From: Vigna angularis
Taxonomy: Eukaryota; Streptophyta; Magnoliopsida; Fabales; Fabaceae
Length of the DNA: 64,000 bases
Direction of reading: 5' to 3'
NCBI RefSeq assembly: GCF_016808095.1
Contig: NC_068970.1
Coordinates: forward strand, 22,736,501 to 22,800,500
Shown here: positions 46,549 through 61,870 of the stretch, one piece after another
Layout of the letters: each line of letters opens with the position of its first letter
Numbering within the stretch: position 1 is the first letter of the stretch
The notes under the pieces: generated by a model
Databases searched by the model: none
Told to the model about the DNA's origin: nothing
Seen by the model: the letters and a program-made list of their open reading frames with translations, nothing else
Translations under genes and position numbers: made by a program

Positions 46549-47793
46549 ATGGGGTTTCACAGTGTTGAAACCCCACGAGAGGACGTGCCTCTTCTCTCCG
46601 ATGCACCCCGTCTCTCCTCAACATTCAAGACCTTCGCCAACATCTTCATATCCATTGTGGGTTCTGGCGTGCTTGGTCTCCCTTACAGCTTCAAGAAAAC
46701 GGGTTGGGTCACGGGTTTGCTCATGCTCTTCCTCGTCGCCTTCCTCACTTACCACTGCATGATGCTCCTCGTGCGCACTCGCCGCAAGCTTGAATCCGAG
46801 GAGCAGTTCCCCCATCTCAACTCTTTTGGTGATATGGGGTATGCCATTGGGGGCCCTCCTGGCAAATTTTTCGTTGATGTCATGATAGGGTTTTCTCATT
46901 GCGGTTTCTGTGTCGGCTACCTTATTTTCATTTCCACCACGTTGGCCAATCTCGCCGGTGACGCGTCAACATGGTATCCTTTTCTGGGTTTGACGCCAAA
47001 GGTCTTGTTTCTGTGGGGTTGCTTTCCCTTTCAGTTGGGCCTTAATGCTATCCCAAGTTTGACCCTTTTGGCTCCCTTGAGCATTTTCGCCGATGTTGTT
47101 GATATTGCAGCGAAGAGTGTGGTGATGGTGGACGAAGTGTTCGCGTTCATGAAGAATAGCCCTCCTTTGGAGGCCTTTGGGGGTTGGTCCGTGTTTTTCT
47201 ACGGTTTAGGGGTGGCAGTGTATGCGTTTGAAGGGATAGGAATGATTTTGCCGCTGGAATCAGAGGCGAAGGATAAGGAGAAATTTGGTGGGGTTTTGGG
47301 TGCGGCAATGTTTCTCATTTCTCTGTTGTTTGCAGCGTTTGCTGCTTTAGGTTACTTTGCTTTTGGTGAAGAAACTCAAGGGGTTATCACTACCAATCTT
47401 GGACCAGGCGTAGTAAGCGTTTTGGTGCAGTTGGGTCTTTGCATCAACCTGTTCTTTACTTTCCCATTGATGATGAATCCAGTGTACGAGTTGGTGGAGA
47501 GACGGTTGTGTGATTCTAAGTACTGTTTGTGGTTGAGGTGGTTGTTGGTGTTGGGGGTGAGTTTGGTGGCAATTTTTGTGCCTAACTTTGCAGATTTTTT
47601 ATCACTTGTTGGTAGTAGCGTCTGTGTTATTCTTAGCTTTGTGTTGCCAGCTACGTTTCACTATTTGGTTTTCAAAGAAGAGATAGATTGGAGGTGTCTG
47701 CTTTGTGATGGGGCAATTGTAGTTTTTGGGTTGGTTATTGCAGTTACAGGAACCTGGTCTTCCTTATTGAACATGCTTCGCCACAGTGCTTGA
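46549..47793 (+). CDS. AVT3: AVT3-type vacuolar amino acid transporter (414 aa, single exon)
   Basis: The protein belongs to the amino acid/auxin permease (AAAP, SLC36-like) family; AVT3 members of Arabidopsis export neutral amino acids from the vacuole. Residues 27-47 (KTFANIFISIVGSGVLGLPY) form the typical first, broken membrane helix with the GSGVLGLP motif. About ten to eleven hydrophobic segments follow (for example GLLMLFLVAFLTYHCMMLLV near 56-75, YGLGVAVYAFEGIGMILPLE near 225-244, and FLSLVGSSVCVILSFVLPAT). The hydrophilic N-terminus has EDVPLL (residues 11-16), an acidic di-leucine motif of the kind used for tonoplast sorting. Length and lack of introns fit the AVT3 group from memory. 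The ATG at 46549 has an AAATGGGG context, and no lesion is seen. Confidence 0.92.
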   Translation: MGFHSVETPREDVPLLSDAPRLSSTFKTFANIFISIVGSGVLGLPYSFKKTGWVTGLLMLFLVAFLTYHCMMLLVRTRRKLESEEQFPHLNSFGDMGYAIGGPPGKFFVDVMIGFSHCGFCVGYLIFISTTLANLAGDASTWYPFLGLTPKVLFLWGCFPFQLGLNAIPSLTLLAPLSIFADVVDIAAKSVVMVDEVFAFMKNSPPLEAFGGWSVFFYGLGVAVYAFEGIGMILPLESEAKDKEKFGGVLGAAMFLISLLFAAFAALGYFAFGEETQGVITTNLGPGVVSVLVQLGLCINLFFTFPLMMNPVYELVERRLCDSKYCLWLRWLLVLGVSLVAIFVPNFADFLSLVGSSVCVILSFVLPATFHYLVFKEEIDWRCLLCDGAIVVFGLVIAVTGTWSSLLNMLRHSA

Positions 47794-50152
47794 TCAAACA
47801 ACACAAAAAGTCTCGTCTTGTTACTAGTACTTAGTCAAGAGTTTGATAAAACACAGGGATTTTTATTTTTTATTTTTGGATGGAGAAATTTTTAAGTTGC
47901 TGAGAGCATTTTTAATGGAAATGTTTTTTAAGGGTTTCTTTATTAATAAAAATATTATTTTAACATAATATTCTAATTTTTTTTTTAAATTAAAGCGAGT
48001 TGGTTATATAGATTTCTTTTAGAAACCCTACCATTATGAGGTTTCTAGGTGAAATGTCAACGAGATCCATTTTGGTTCGTAATTGTGTACTGTTTGCTTA
48101 AATTACTGATAATAGTAAAACAGCCTTTTAAAAGATTTAACTTTTCTTTCAAAGGGTAAACATGACCTGTATCTATTTCTATATATCATAATAATGGTTC
48201 TAGTTGAACTGTGACTATTTTTTTTAGAGGAGTAGTATCTTGACATGCTGACACTCATTTGACATGGTTCAGGTTATTATTTAGAAAAAAAAGATACACA
48301 ATATTGAGGGTAAATTGTGAAATTCCTCTCTTTAAACATGTTTAAAAGCATAAACAACTCCATAAATTCAATATAATAGATGTTTCTAACTCTAAAAAAT
48401 AGAAAAACTATCCGTATATTCACCTTGCCCTTTTATAAAATTATTAGAACATAGAAGTCAAACCAAAACAACCCTTGATTACACCATTAATATTGATTCT
48501 TAAGTCAATTAAGAGATACAATTTGTCATATTACATCTATAATAGAAACCACCTTACCCTCCATAGTTTGAATATTGACAAATTTCAGCATAAAAAAAAT
48601 CAAAGACAATATTACTCATATGCTTCTTAGATTTATTCCTTATCATACTCACTAACTCTTTAATTTATGAAATAACATAAGGAAATTCAATTGGATCCTA
48701 AAATTTACTATGATTTCAAATCCTCCAAATCATCCAGATAACTTTAGTAATGACATCCTTTAGTCACTTTAAGCAAATTACTACAAGAAAACTCCATAAA
48801 CTAAACAACCAAATCCAAAGAAGAAAACTACAAATACTAAAATCATTAAGCATATCTACAAATTTAAATCCAGTATAATGATTTACATACAAATTAAAAT
48901 CAATAGGTAAATATCCACATGTAATGCTAAAGTTACCTATGGATTAAAAATCTGTATGTAATAGTCAGTAGGTAAATCAATAATTTCTTATATGTCTCAC
49001 AATCGTTTAGTAACAAAATAATAAAAGAAAAAAATAAGAGAAAGATTCAATTATTACCACCACACAAAGAATATATAGAGCATAAAATCACTCATTTCTT
49101 TTAACCTCCAAATCAATAGATAAACAACCATACAACAACTTCCAAAAAACCAAAATTTTAGCTCAAGCCACCTTATTCAACCAAATCAAGTTCCACAAAT
49201 CCACATGTTCCATATCAGAAGAGTAAACTTTTTTTGCAAATCTTATAGAAAACACACTAGTAAATCCAAAATCTAATTAGATACATCTTCATCCTCATTA
49301 ACCATTAAAGAAAAAAAATAATATAACAAAATAAGGAAAGTTATAATAAATACCTGTCTAGACTGAACTAACAATAGAGTATAATCTTACTTTGTAAAAA
49401 TAAGAAATTTTATCCCGTTTAGATATGCAATTATCAGAACACCAACAATCATTCCAAAAATTTAAATACAATCACCCTTACTTAGTGTCCAAAAACTATT
49501 TTTCATAACAACATCATATGCATCCTTAATACCATACAAAATTGACGATGATTTAAAGAACATATATTTTTGATAATTAGACTAAAGAAATTGAATACAC
49601 ATGAGTTTAGTATAAGTCATTTTGTCATAAGCAAACTTTCAAACTAAATATACCATATAACCTTTAATCTTTAACTGAACAGTAATAACATGCAAACCAC
49701 CATTCACCTTGGAACCAAATTATTTAACCATAAGCAGTTATTTTTATAATTTTTTCTCTACATTAAAATATATTTTTCTCATTACTTAATGTATTCTTTT
49801 TTAATAAAGAAAAAAAATTACTTGTATTAATGAAAATATATACTACTGTAATTTATTAATAATTTCATTACGGTTGAATAATAACTATATCTTTTAATTT
49901 TAAAATTATTAAAACATATGAATATCCATATTTTTAAAGACGATGCAAATATTCATTTAATTCTTAATCAATTGTTTTTTATACACATTTATAATTAAGA
50001 GAATACATTAATTGTATTTCTAAAACAAATTCAACAAATAATTATTTTCTAGTACTCTTTTTCGTTTTTTCCCATCTATCCACTTTTTCTTTTGTTGAAT
50101 CTATTTAATTCATTTATATTTCATTTAAAATTTTGATGTAACATTAATTAAA
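47794..50152. other. 3' flank and AT-rich intergenic DNA
   Basis: The first ~150 bp should hold the transporter 3'UTR. A GAGCATTTTTAATGGAAATG phrase near 47903 and a partly complementary stretch near 48015-48045 may be an old MITE, not claimed separately. No further gene seen. Confidence 0.5.
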
Positions 50153-50423
50153 GTTAAATATGTTGTTGGTCCCTTAACTTTAAGTGAAAGTTTCAAGTGC
50201 ATTTTTAAACTAATGTTGAAGAAAAAATGTATCAAATAGTGTAAACAATTTAAATCTTATCATGAATTATGTTTGAAACGTGAAATAAACTTAACAAAAT
50301 TTGGTTAAAATGACTAAATTCACACAATTTTAAAGTTGAGGAACTAAATTAAGTCAAAGTTTTGAAAATGGACTAATTATAATTTTTCACTTAAAATTAA
50401 GGGACAAAAAACATATTTAACCC
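50153..50423. mobile_element. Mutator-type MITE (about 271 bp)
   Basis: The left end GTTAAATATGTTGTTGGTCC and right end (complement GGTTAAATATGTTTTTTGTCC) continue with CTTAA(C/T)TTTAAGTGAAA in both. The pattern resembles the other GG(C/T)TTAAT-type ends in the window. A clean 9-bp duplication is not obvious; TAATTAA/TAATTAC remnants lie at the borders. Confidence 0.65.
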
Positions 50424-50720
50424 TACTAATTACTACCACTTTTTCATTTGTATTTCCATTTCTACTTATAATTTATAATAGTTTATATGCTATCATAAAT
50501 GAAAAAGAAATAATAGTAGAGAATATGTTAAAAAATTAACAATGTTGTTTTAAATAAATAAATATAATAATTAATATTTAATATTTGTATCATCCACCCA
50601 AGTGGATGGAAAACAAAAAAATAAATATCATATGTGGTAATGGAGAACTCGATTAACCCTTATTGGAAAATTTCCTCCCCATAAGATTTGTAATCTTTTT
50701 GGAAAAAAAAAGAAAATATA

Positions 50721-50813
<93 letters not shown>

Positions 50814-52379
50814 GTATATGGATAAAGTATCATTAACTGGTAGTAGTTTGTTTCAACACTGGTTTGAGCTTCAATCCTAAGAGGGAGAACAAATAAAAAA
50901 GAAAGTAGATAAGAATGTTTCTCTAATTTATTTGAATCTTAATATATTTCATAGTTTAAAATTCATTGCCAATAGGAAATAAAAAATTATTGAATATTTT
51001 AAAATGTAAATATTAAAAAATATTTGTAAGACTTATAAAATAATTTATTCTTTAAGAATAACTTACATCTGATTAAGTACATAAATTTCTATTTTATGTA
51101 TAGTATTCATTTACTATTACATCATCGTCATTATTATTATTACAATTATTGTTTTTATCATCATTAATTATTATTATTATTTACTATTATTTGTTATTAT
51201 TATTACTATTATTATTACATTGCAATTTTTATATATATCTATGCCATTAGCCATCTTTTTCTCACTTGTTGTACAAAAATATTCTACTAATTTATCATGC
51301 AAATGCAGTTTCTCTTTAAAGTTAACAACAGAGTTGTCTTAAGTTGCTTGAACAAATTAAATGCATAGATTCTTTGGCTATAATGATCTCATGTCCCTTC
51401 AAAAATCAAGTGGATGTTACTACTTTGAAGATAGATTCTTTACTAAAATTATATCCATACTCAAGTTTTAACCTAAAGCCATTAATTGCCAAACACGGCA
51501 AAGTCACTCAAGACTTAAAGCAGGTCATTCTGTAGCTTTTAAAACTACCTTTAAGATTTGCAAGTTTAGCAATGTCACATATCTACTGCACTTGCAAATA
51601 CTCGGAACACGCTTTATTTATTTTTTTTTATCTAATTAAAGTAATAGTTATTACAATAAAAAAATAAATATCAAAACAAGAATTAATAACAATAACATTT
51701 ATAAAGAATAGTTAATAACAGACTTTAGCTTTAGTAACTTTTCTTCACACGTTTTACTATTTCAAGTTTTGGTATGGTCTTATCTTGTAACTCTTATATT
51801 CATTAACCAATTTCTTTCTTCATAATCGATCAGAAATTATCGACAATAATTGTTTCTGCTTTTATACTTGTTTTAATAATTAAACGTTTTTAACTGTATT
51901 TTTTATTATAAAAAAAATATAAACAGTAAATAAATTGTACTGAATTAGATCGTACACTCTTCTAATTATGGCATATTGTGAAAAACTTGTTACACACTCC
52001 AACGTATGAGTGAACGAAAACATGAAAAGAAAAAGGTACACATAGTATTTGGCTCTAATTATCCTTTAAGATGAGTAGCCTTGATAAGGTAAAGGTGTGA
52101 TGAAGTAAGAAGAGAAAATGGGTGGTATAATGTTGAATTTGCAGAGGCTAAAAGAAGGTGTTGAAGAAGAAGCAGTAGCACATGGTGAAAAACAAGTGTG
52201 AAGGAAAAAGGAAAAAGCACGCAAAAGGGCAAAAGTATAAAGATAGGAAGCAGATGGGTGACGCAGGAAAGCGCAGCAACTCACTACTCTTTTTCAGGAC
52301 TCTGATTATTCCTCCCCACCTAAAATAACATCCATAGTAGTTATCTTCCCTAAAAGCCCTTCCACTGTTCATACAAAAT
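50424..52379. other. AT-rich intergenic DNA upstream of the kinase gene
   Basis: Contains the 88-bp (AT)n tract and (ATT)n runs near 51130-51220. No supported gene; the promoter of the kinase gene should lie toward 52300. Minus-strand frames at 52066-52613 are complements of its purine-rich leader and flank. Confidence 0.5.
50724..50811. repeat. (AT)n microsatellite
   Basis: About 88 bp of uninterrupted AT dinucleotides, the longest such run in the window. Confidence 0.95.
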
Positions 52380-56311
<3,932 letters not shown>

Positions 56312-57909
56312 AGAAAAATTATTCAACAGTCACCATCCAAGACCCTTCCTTCCCCCATGAATGACTATTGAATGTAATTTGGTTTTGGTTTGTGCAAATT
56401 TAATAAGATTTATTTTTTTATTGGACTAACTACACAGATGTAAATTAGTAAAGAATTTTGTTTATTCAGAGATATCTGACACAATTTGTGTGTATATTTA
56501 CAACATGATGATTTCATCCAATGCCAAGTGGTAGTTGCTACTTGTATTCCAACAATAGGAATAGAATATTTGTTAGAATACTATAATGTTTCAGTGCTGG
56601 ATTGAAATGGATTAGTGAAACACGAGACCTTTTTTAAACAAATAAATCTAGTGCTCTGACCTAATCAGAAATAGATGAAATGAACCAGTTCAATGAAACT
56701 TCATAATGATTTTGTGTGTCATCAAAAGTATGAATTTGTCATCTCTATCTTTATCTCTATTAGGTCTCAATATTTACAGAGTTGTTAGTGCTAGTATGAA
56801 CAGAAAAGAAAACTGAATCATGCCACCTATAATCTCCCAAACAATTTCAAATTAAAGATTAAAATATCAACATCAAAGTTTTAAGTTATTGATCCGTGTA
56901 TCTCTGATTATAAAAGTAATTTCAACTCAACCTTAATTATATATGTATATCAAATAAAGTTTAAGAAAGAGTAAAAGTTATATTAATTTTCATTTTATAA
57001 ATCATTATCTGACAACCTAATTAAATTAAAAATGCATGGTTCATTATTAGATTCAATAAATAATAAATACTTAATATTACAAGACTACTAACACTGTGAT
57101 CTGGACTTGCCTAAATACAATAATCAAGATTGGTATAATTTTGTCAATATTTACTATTAAATGTGTGATGAGAAAGTTAATCTTGAAAGAATCTAACATT
57201 TGTGGCTTCACATAGAGTAATACGGCTGACATTTAGAGAAGATTAGCCCTGTATGATGATAATGATTTGACTTTAGATTTAAGAATGTCTGTTTGTACGA
57301 AATATAGGGATTTTTCACTTTGTAAAACCATGAGTTGTCGAGTGTATTTCATGGTAAATTTCGTAGGTTATATTTTTTTCCGACGGAAAACTACAAATTT
57401 CCTACTTTCTTTAGTAGCAATCATCAGCCCCAAATATTCTCGAAGTAGTCATACAAAATAAGTAGGGTATGGTAATTTCTGTTTAGGTTTTGCTATTTTT
57501 GGTCAATTTGAACCTAGGGTTTAATATTCAACTGCTAATAGTATCCGATAGATCTTTTCTGACAGAGCTAGATTCTAACAATACAAAGTTGCACAAGTTG
57601 GTTTGAATTATAAACCTCAAAACGCACTAAGATTGGTTTCTGCTTGGAAAGTTTGACCAAAATCAGTTGGTTGACTAAGTTTGAAATATATTAAGTATTT
57701 AGCACGTGACAAATGAAATTTCATTAACATCTATGTAGGGATAATAATTCATGACTAAGCATGCAAGCCGGCCTGGATGTTCACAAGAAAAAATGTGAGT
57801 GCTGGCTGAGTATTTTGGTATGCTATTAGATCCATTTCACATAATCCGCAACTCATACAGATTAATGATGGAATTCACTCGTATAATTCACATTATATAC
57901 ATTTGTATA
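56312..57909. other. 3' flank of the kinase gene and intergenic DNA
   Basis: T-rich 3'UTR-like sequence follows the stop. No further gene. A short U6-like phrase near 57236 is discussed under findings. Confidence 0.5.
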
Positions 57910-58179
57910 TGTTTCGGTTACATTTGTCTGGGTCGGTCGTCCTTCGTTGCTATGTTCCGATCGACCAACTCTTCAAGTAATCCTTTTCGATTGGTGGTTG
58001 ACCTGTAGAAGACACTCCGATGCTCAAGTCAGATATGTTTCATAAAGAGGTCTATATTTTATTAGGATAAAAGAAGATGATTGTACCTGACATCAGTTGT
58101 ATTAGAGCGTAAGGTATTAATACCTAATAATTGCCCATGAATGACCATTAACTCCGATCGGTATATTTCATATAGTACA
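57910..58179 (+). repeat. 5' LTR of the short-LTR element
   Basis: TG...CA ends, 270 bp. Compared with the 3' copy it lacks the segment around TTTATAGAGTTTGTGGCAGTC. Confidence 0.7.
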
Positions 58180-58506
58180 TAAGCCCCCAAAGTCCGAGCA
58201 AGCTCTTTATTAAAAGAGGTGTGTAGAGGTTATTATGAGTTTTAAAAGAGATCGCTCACGTTGTATTTAGGGAGTCTATCTTCAATGTTTTAAGTCTTCA
58301 TTGCTCTATGTACCGAGCGGCGAACTCTAGGAGTTCTCTTTGGATCTGTTCCTTAGACTGAACAGAAAATGCTAAGAGTTCTCTTTGAACCTTTTTCCTC
58401 TGTAAGAGATTTTCACTCCAAAAAATATGCTTTTAAATAAAGTAAACGCTTCAATATTTATTTTTATAATGAAAAGGCATTGGAACCTGACAAAGCTAAA
58501 CCTGTT

Positions 58507-59140
58507 GAGTAGTTGACTGATAAAAGTTCTTTTTCGAACTTCCTGCATTGAGCGGGGATTTCTGAAGCCATTTTTTTGACTTTCCCCCGAGCGACTTGAG
58601 GCAGGAGTCATTTTTCTGACTTCCTGTGTTGAGCGGAGATTTCTGAAGCCATTTTTCTGACTTTCCCCTGAGCGGTCTTGAGGCAGGAGTCATTTTTCTG
58701 ACTTCCTGGGTTGAGCGGGGATTTCTGAAGTCATTTTTCTAACTTCCCCCGAGCGGCTTGAGGCAGGAGTCATTTTTCTGACTTCCTGTGTTGAGCTGGG
58801 ATTTCTTAAGCCATTTTTCTGACTTCCCCCTGAGCGGTCTTGAGGCAGGAGTCATTTTTCTGACTTCCTACGTTGAGCGGGGATTTCTGAAGTCATTTTT
58901 CTAACTTCCCCCGAGCGGCTTGAGGCAGGAGTCATTTTTCTGACTTCCTGTGTTGAGCGGGGATTTCTGAAGCCATTTTTCTGACTTCCCCCTAAGCGGT
59001 CTTGAGGCAGGAGTCATTTTTCTGACTTCCTGTGTTGAACGGGGATTTCTGAAGCCATTTTTCTGACTTCCCCCTGAGCGGTCTTGAGGCAGGAGTCATT
59101 TTTCTGACTTCCTGCATTGAGCGGGGATTTCTGAACCATC
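58507..59140. repeat. Minisatellite, about 82-90-bp units
   Basis: Seven or so units built from GGCAGGAGTCATTTTTCTGAC, TTCCTGTGTTGAGCGGGGAT, TTCTGAAGCCATTTTTCTGA and CTTCCCCCTGAGCGGTCTTG. Variation is mainly single bases. Each unit itself contains two related halves around CATTTTTCTGACTTCC. Confidence 0.9.
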
Positions 59141-59510
59141 ATGTGCATAATATTTATAATTTAAGAGTTGGTAGAACCTGACAAGGTTGAACGCAACTTT
59201 GTACCTTCCTGTGCAGGATATTTTATAATTTAAAATTAAGAGTTGGTAGAACCTGACAACGCAGACCATCCTGTGCATAATATTTTATAATTTAAAATTA
59301 AGAGTTGGTAGAACCTGGCAAGGTTGAACGCAGCTCTGAACCATCCTGTGCATAATATTTTATAATTGGTAGAACCTGACAAGGTTGGACGTAGCTCTGT
59401 ACCTTCTTCTTGTGGAGGATATTTTTACTCACAAAAATGAGTTAAATAAATATATTATAATTTGTAAATTATAATGAAAATTGGAACCTGTCAAGGTTGG
59501 ATCTAGGGCT
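59141..59510. repeat. Second tandem repeat, about 65-75-bp units
   Basis: Four to five diverged units of AGAGTTGGTAGAACCTGACA, AGGTTGAACGCAGCTCTG and ACCATCCTGTGCATAATATT with AT-rich spacers. It follows directly on the first minisatellite. Confidence 0.8.
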
Positions 59511-59685
59511 GAACGTTACTGAAAGTTCTCAAAACAAAAGTCATGCCTTTAGAAATTATTACGGAATTTTTTACTCTTATTGCAAAACCTAGTGTTGATC
59601 CGAATAGCGATGTCGAGACCGAGCGCGCGTCTGGTTCTTCGTGGCTTCATGGGGATGTCGCTCGGTCCCACGGTGGGCGCCAAAA

Positions 59686-60330
59686 TGTTTCGGTTACATT
59701 TATCTGCGGTCGGTCGTCCTTCGTTGCTATGCTCCGATCGACCAACTCTTCAAGTAATCCTTCTCGATTGGTGGTTGACCTGTAGAAAACACTCTGACAC
59801 TCAAGTCAGATATGTTTCATAAAGATGTCTATATTTTATTAGGATAAAAGAAGATGATTATACTTGACATCAGTTGTATTTAGGGGTGGGCAAATAGAAC
59901 TGAACTGTACTGTATTACTAAAATCTGTACTGAACTAAAAACTAATATGTCTAAACTGAACTGAGCTATAAAACAGTTCAGACAAACTGAACTGAACTGT
60001 TTTTTGTTTTATCAAACTGGACTGAACTGAACTATACTAAATTGTACTAAACTACAATATAAACTAAACTGAACTACTAATTATACTAATTTTAAACTGA
60101 ATTATACTAATTTTAAATTGAATTGTACTAGTTTTTAAACTGAATTGTACTAGTTTTTAAACTGAATAGTATAACAATACATGTTCTTTTTAATTGAAAT
60201 TTATTTTAATATTTATTTTATTTTATTCATAAGTGTCTTACAAATTAACTTTTTAATTATTTGATATTATTATTTTCTATTTTATTTATATTTCTTTTAT
60301 TATTATATGTGTATGGAAATTATTTTATTA

Positions 60331-60369
<39 letters not shown>

Positions 60370-61670
60370 ATTTATATTTATTTTGTCATGAATATTATTT
60401 TACTTTTATATTTATTTTTTTAATTTTTTATTTATATTTTTTTGTTTTATATGTGTATATAATTTATTTTATCTTTTTATCTACTTATTTTATTTTAAAA
60501 TAATTTTTTATTTATATTTATTTTGTTCCCTCGTAAAATTGTTTTATTAATCAATTATTTATTATTTATATTTTATTATGTAAAAATTAAACTAATATTT
60601 ATTAATTATTATAATATAATAAAAGATGATACTAGAAAAATTACTCTTAATAAACGCTTGTTAATTTTTTTGTCATTTGATATTTCTATAATATTAATTA
60701 TTTTTGTTATATTACTATTTTTTTATGATATTTCATTATATATTCATTTAATAAAATTTAACGTTAAAAAATATATTTTAGTTTTAGTATGTAAAATATT
60801 ATCATTTAAAAATAATAATATTGATATTTATTTTAAATTAAGTTGATTTTTAAAATAAATAGTTATTTTAATGTGTGCGCTTACACACGTTTTAATATCA
60901 TTAAAAGTGTTTTTAACATATTTTTACATATTTAATAATATGTTAAAGAATATAATATATTTAAAGTATTATATTTTTATATAGTATTTTTTTTATGATT
61001 TATATTACTTAATCATTTAATAAAATTAAATTTAAAAAAATATATTTTACTTTTATTACTTAAAATAATATTATTTAAAAAGTAATATATGTTTATTGAT
61101 AAAAAAAATATAAAAATTTGTGATAAAAAAATTTTGTCTTAAAAAATTCATTATTAATTTTTTATTTGAATGGTTTCTTTTATTAATATTTTATGACAGA
61201 GCAATTGAACGGGAACTAGAGAAGAGAAAATGGTAGATACAGTTCTCACAGTTAACTGAACTGAAAATGTTATAAGTTCAGTTTTTAAAAACTAAACCAT
61301 AAAATAGTATACTGAACTTTTAGTAAAAGTGGATCAGTTTTTTTAAGTATAATATAGTATAGTTAACTATAGTACAGTACATATCAATTATTTTTGCCCA
61401 GCCCTAGTTGTATTATCTATAGACGCTCAAGTCAGATATGTTTCATAAAGAGGTCTATATTTTATTAGGATAAAAGAAGATGATTGTACCTGACATCATT
61501 TGTATTATTTATAGAGTTTGTGGCAGTCAAGTCCATTGATTAGTTACCAGTGCATAATTTTAGGGAATCAAACCCAATAATTAATAATTAATACCGTATA
61601 TTTGTAGAGCGTAAGGTAATCTGACCTATGAATGACCATTAACTCCGATAGGTATATTTCACATAGTACA
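59686..61670 (+). repeat. 3' LTR of the short-LTR element, interrupted
   Basis: Resembles the 5' LTR at 57910-58179, but a ~90-bp segment (TCAAGTCAGATATG to TGACATCA) is present on both sides of the hAT insertion, near 59801-59872 and 61430-61498. Ends at CATAGTACA. Confidence 0.7.
59881..61407. mobile_element. Non-autonomous hAT element (1,527 bp)
   Basis: Ends TAGGGGTGGGCAAA and, as complement, TAGGGCTGGGCAAA are inverted repeats. GTTGTATT lies directly outside both (59873-59880 and 61408-61415), the 8-bp duplication of hAT elements. Subterminal parts are packed with AACTGAACTG motifs on the left and ACTGAACT/CAGTTC on the right. The interior is extremely AT-rich; the two frames there (60261-60503 and 60523-60846) show no transposase features. 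Confidence 0.9.
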
Positions 61671-61833
61671 GTGTCAAAATGTGTTTATTAATAAGTATTA
61701 TATGGATTTCTCATTTATTAATTTTGTAGTTGGGAGAATCTTTCATGAATTTTAAGTTGTGTTTGACATCTTTAGTTTCTTAAAATTAAGTCATATATAT
61801 ATAATATGGATTATAATATATCTTTTAAATAAA

Positions 61834-61870
<37 letters not shown>

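Larger units (their letters stand above)
57910..61670 (+). mobile_element. Short-LTR, non-autonomous retroelement with internal tandem repeats
   Basis: Two related terminal regions start TGTTTCGGTTACATTT (57910 and 59686) and end CATAGTACA or CATATAGTACA (58179 and 61670). They share the CGGTCGTCCTTCGTTGCTATG and CAAGTCAGATATGTTTCATAA phrases. The 5' LTR is 270 bp; the 3' one is longer because of a local duplication plus a hAT insertion. GTGGGCGCCAAAA precedes the 3' LTR. The interior has no gag or pol, only tandem repeats. Direct flanks (GTATA left, GTGTC right) do not match, so a clean target duplication is not shown. Confidence 0.72.

Noticed and set aside
60261..60846. Two Phe/Ile/Tyr-rich frames inside the hAT element
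   Set aside because: Expected from extreme AT content; no transposase or membrane-protein family features.
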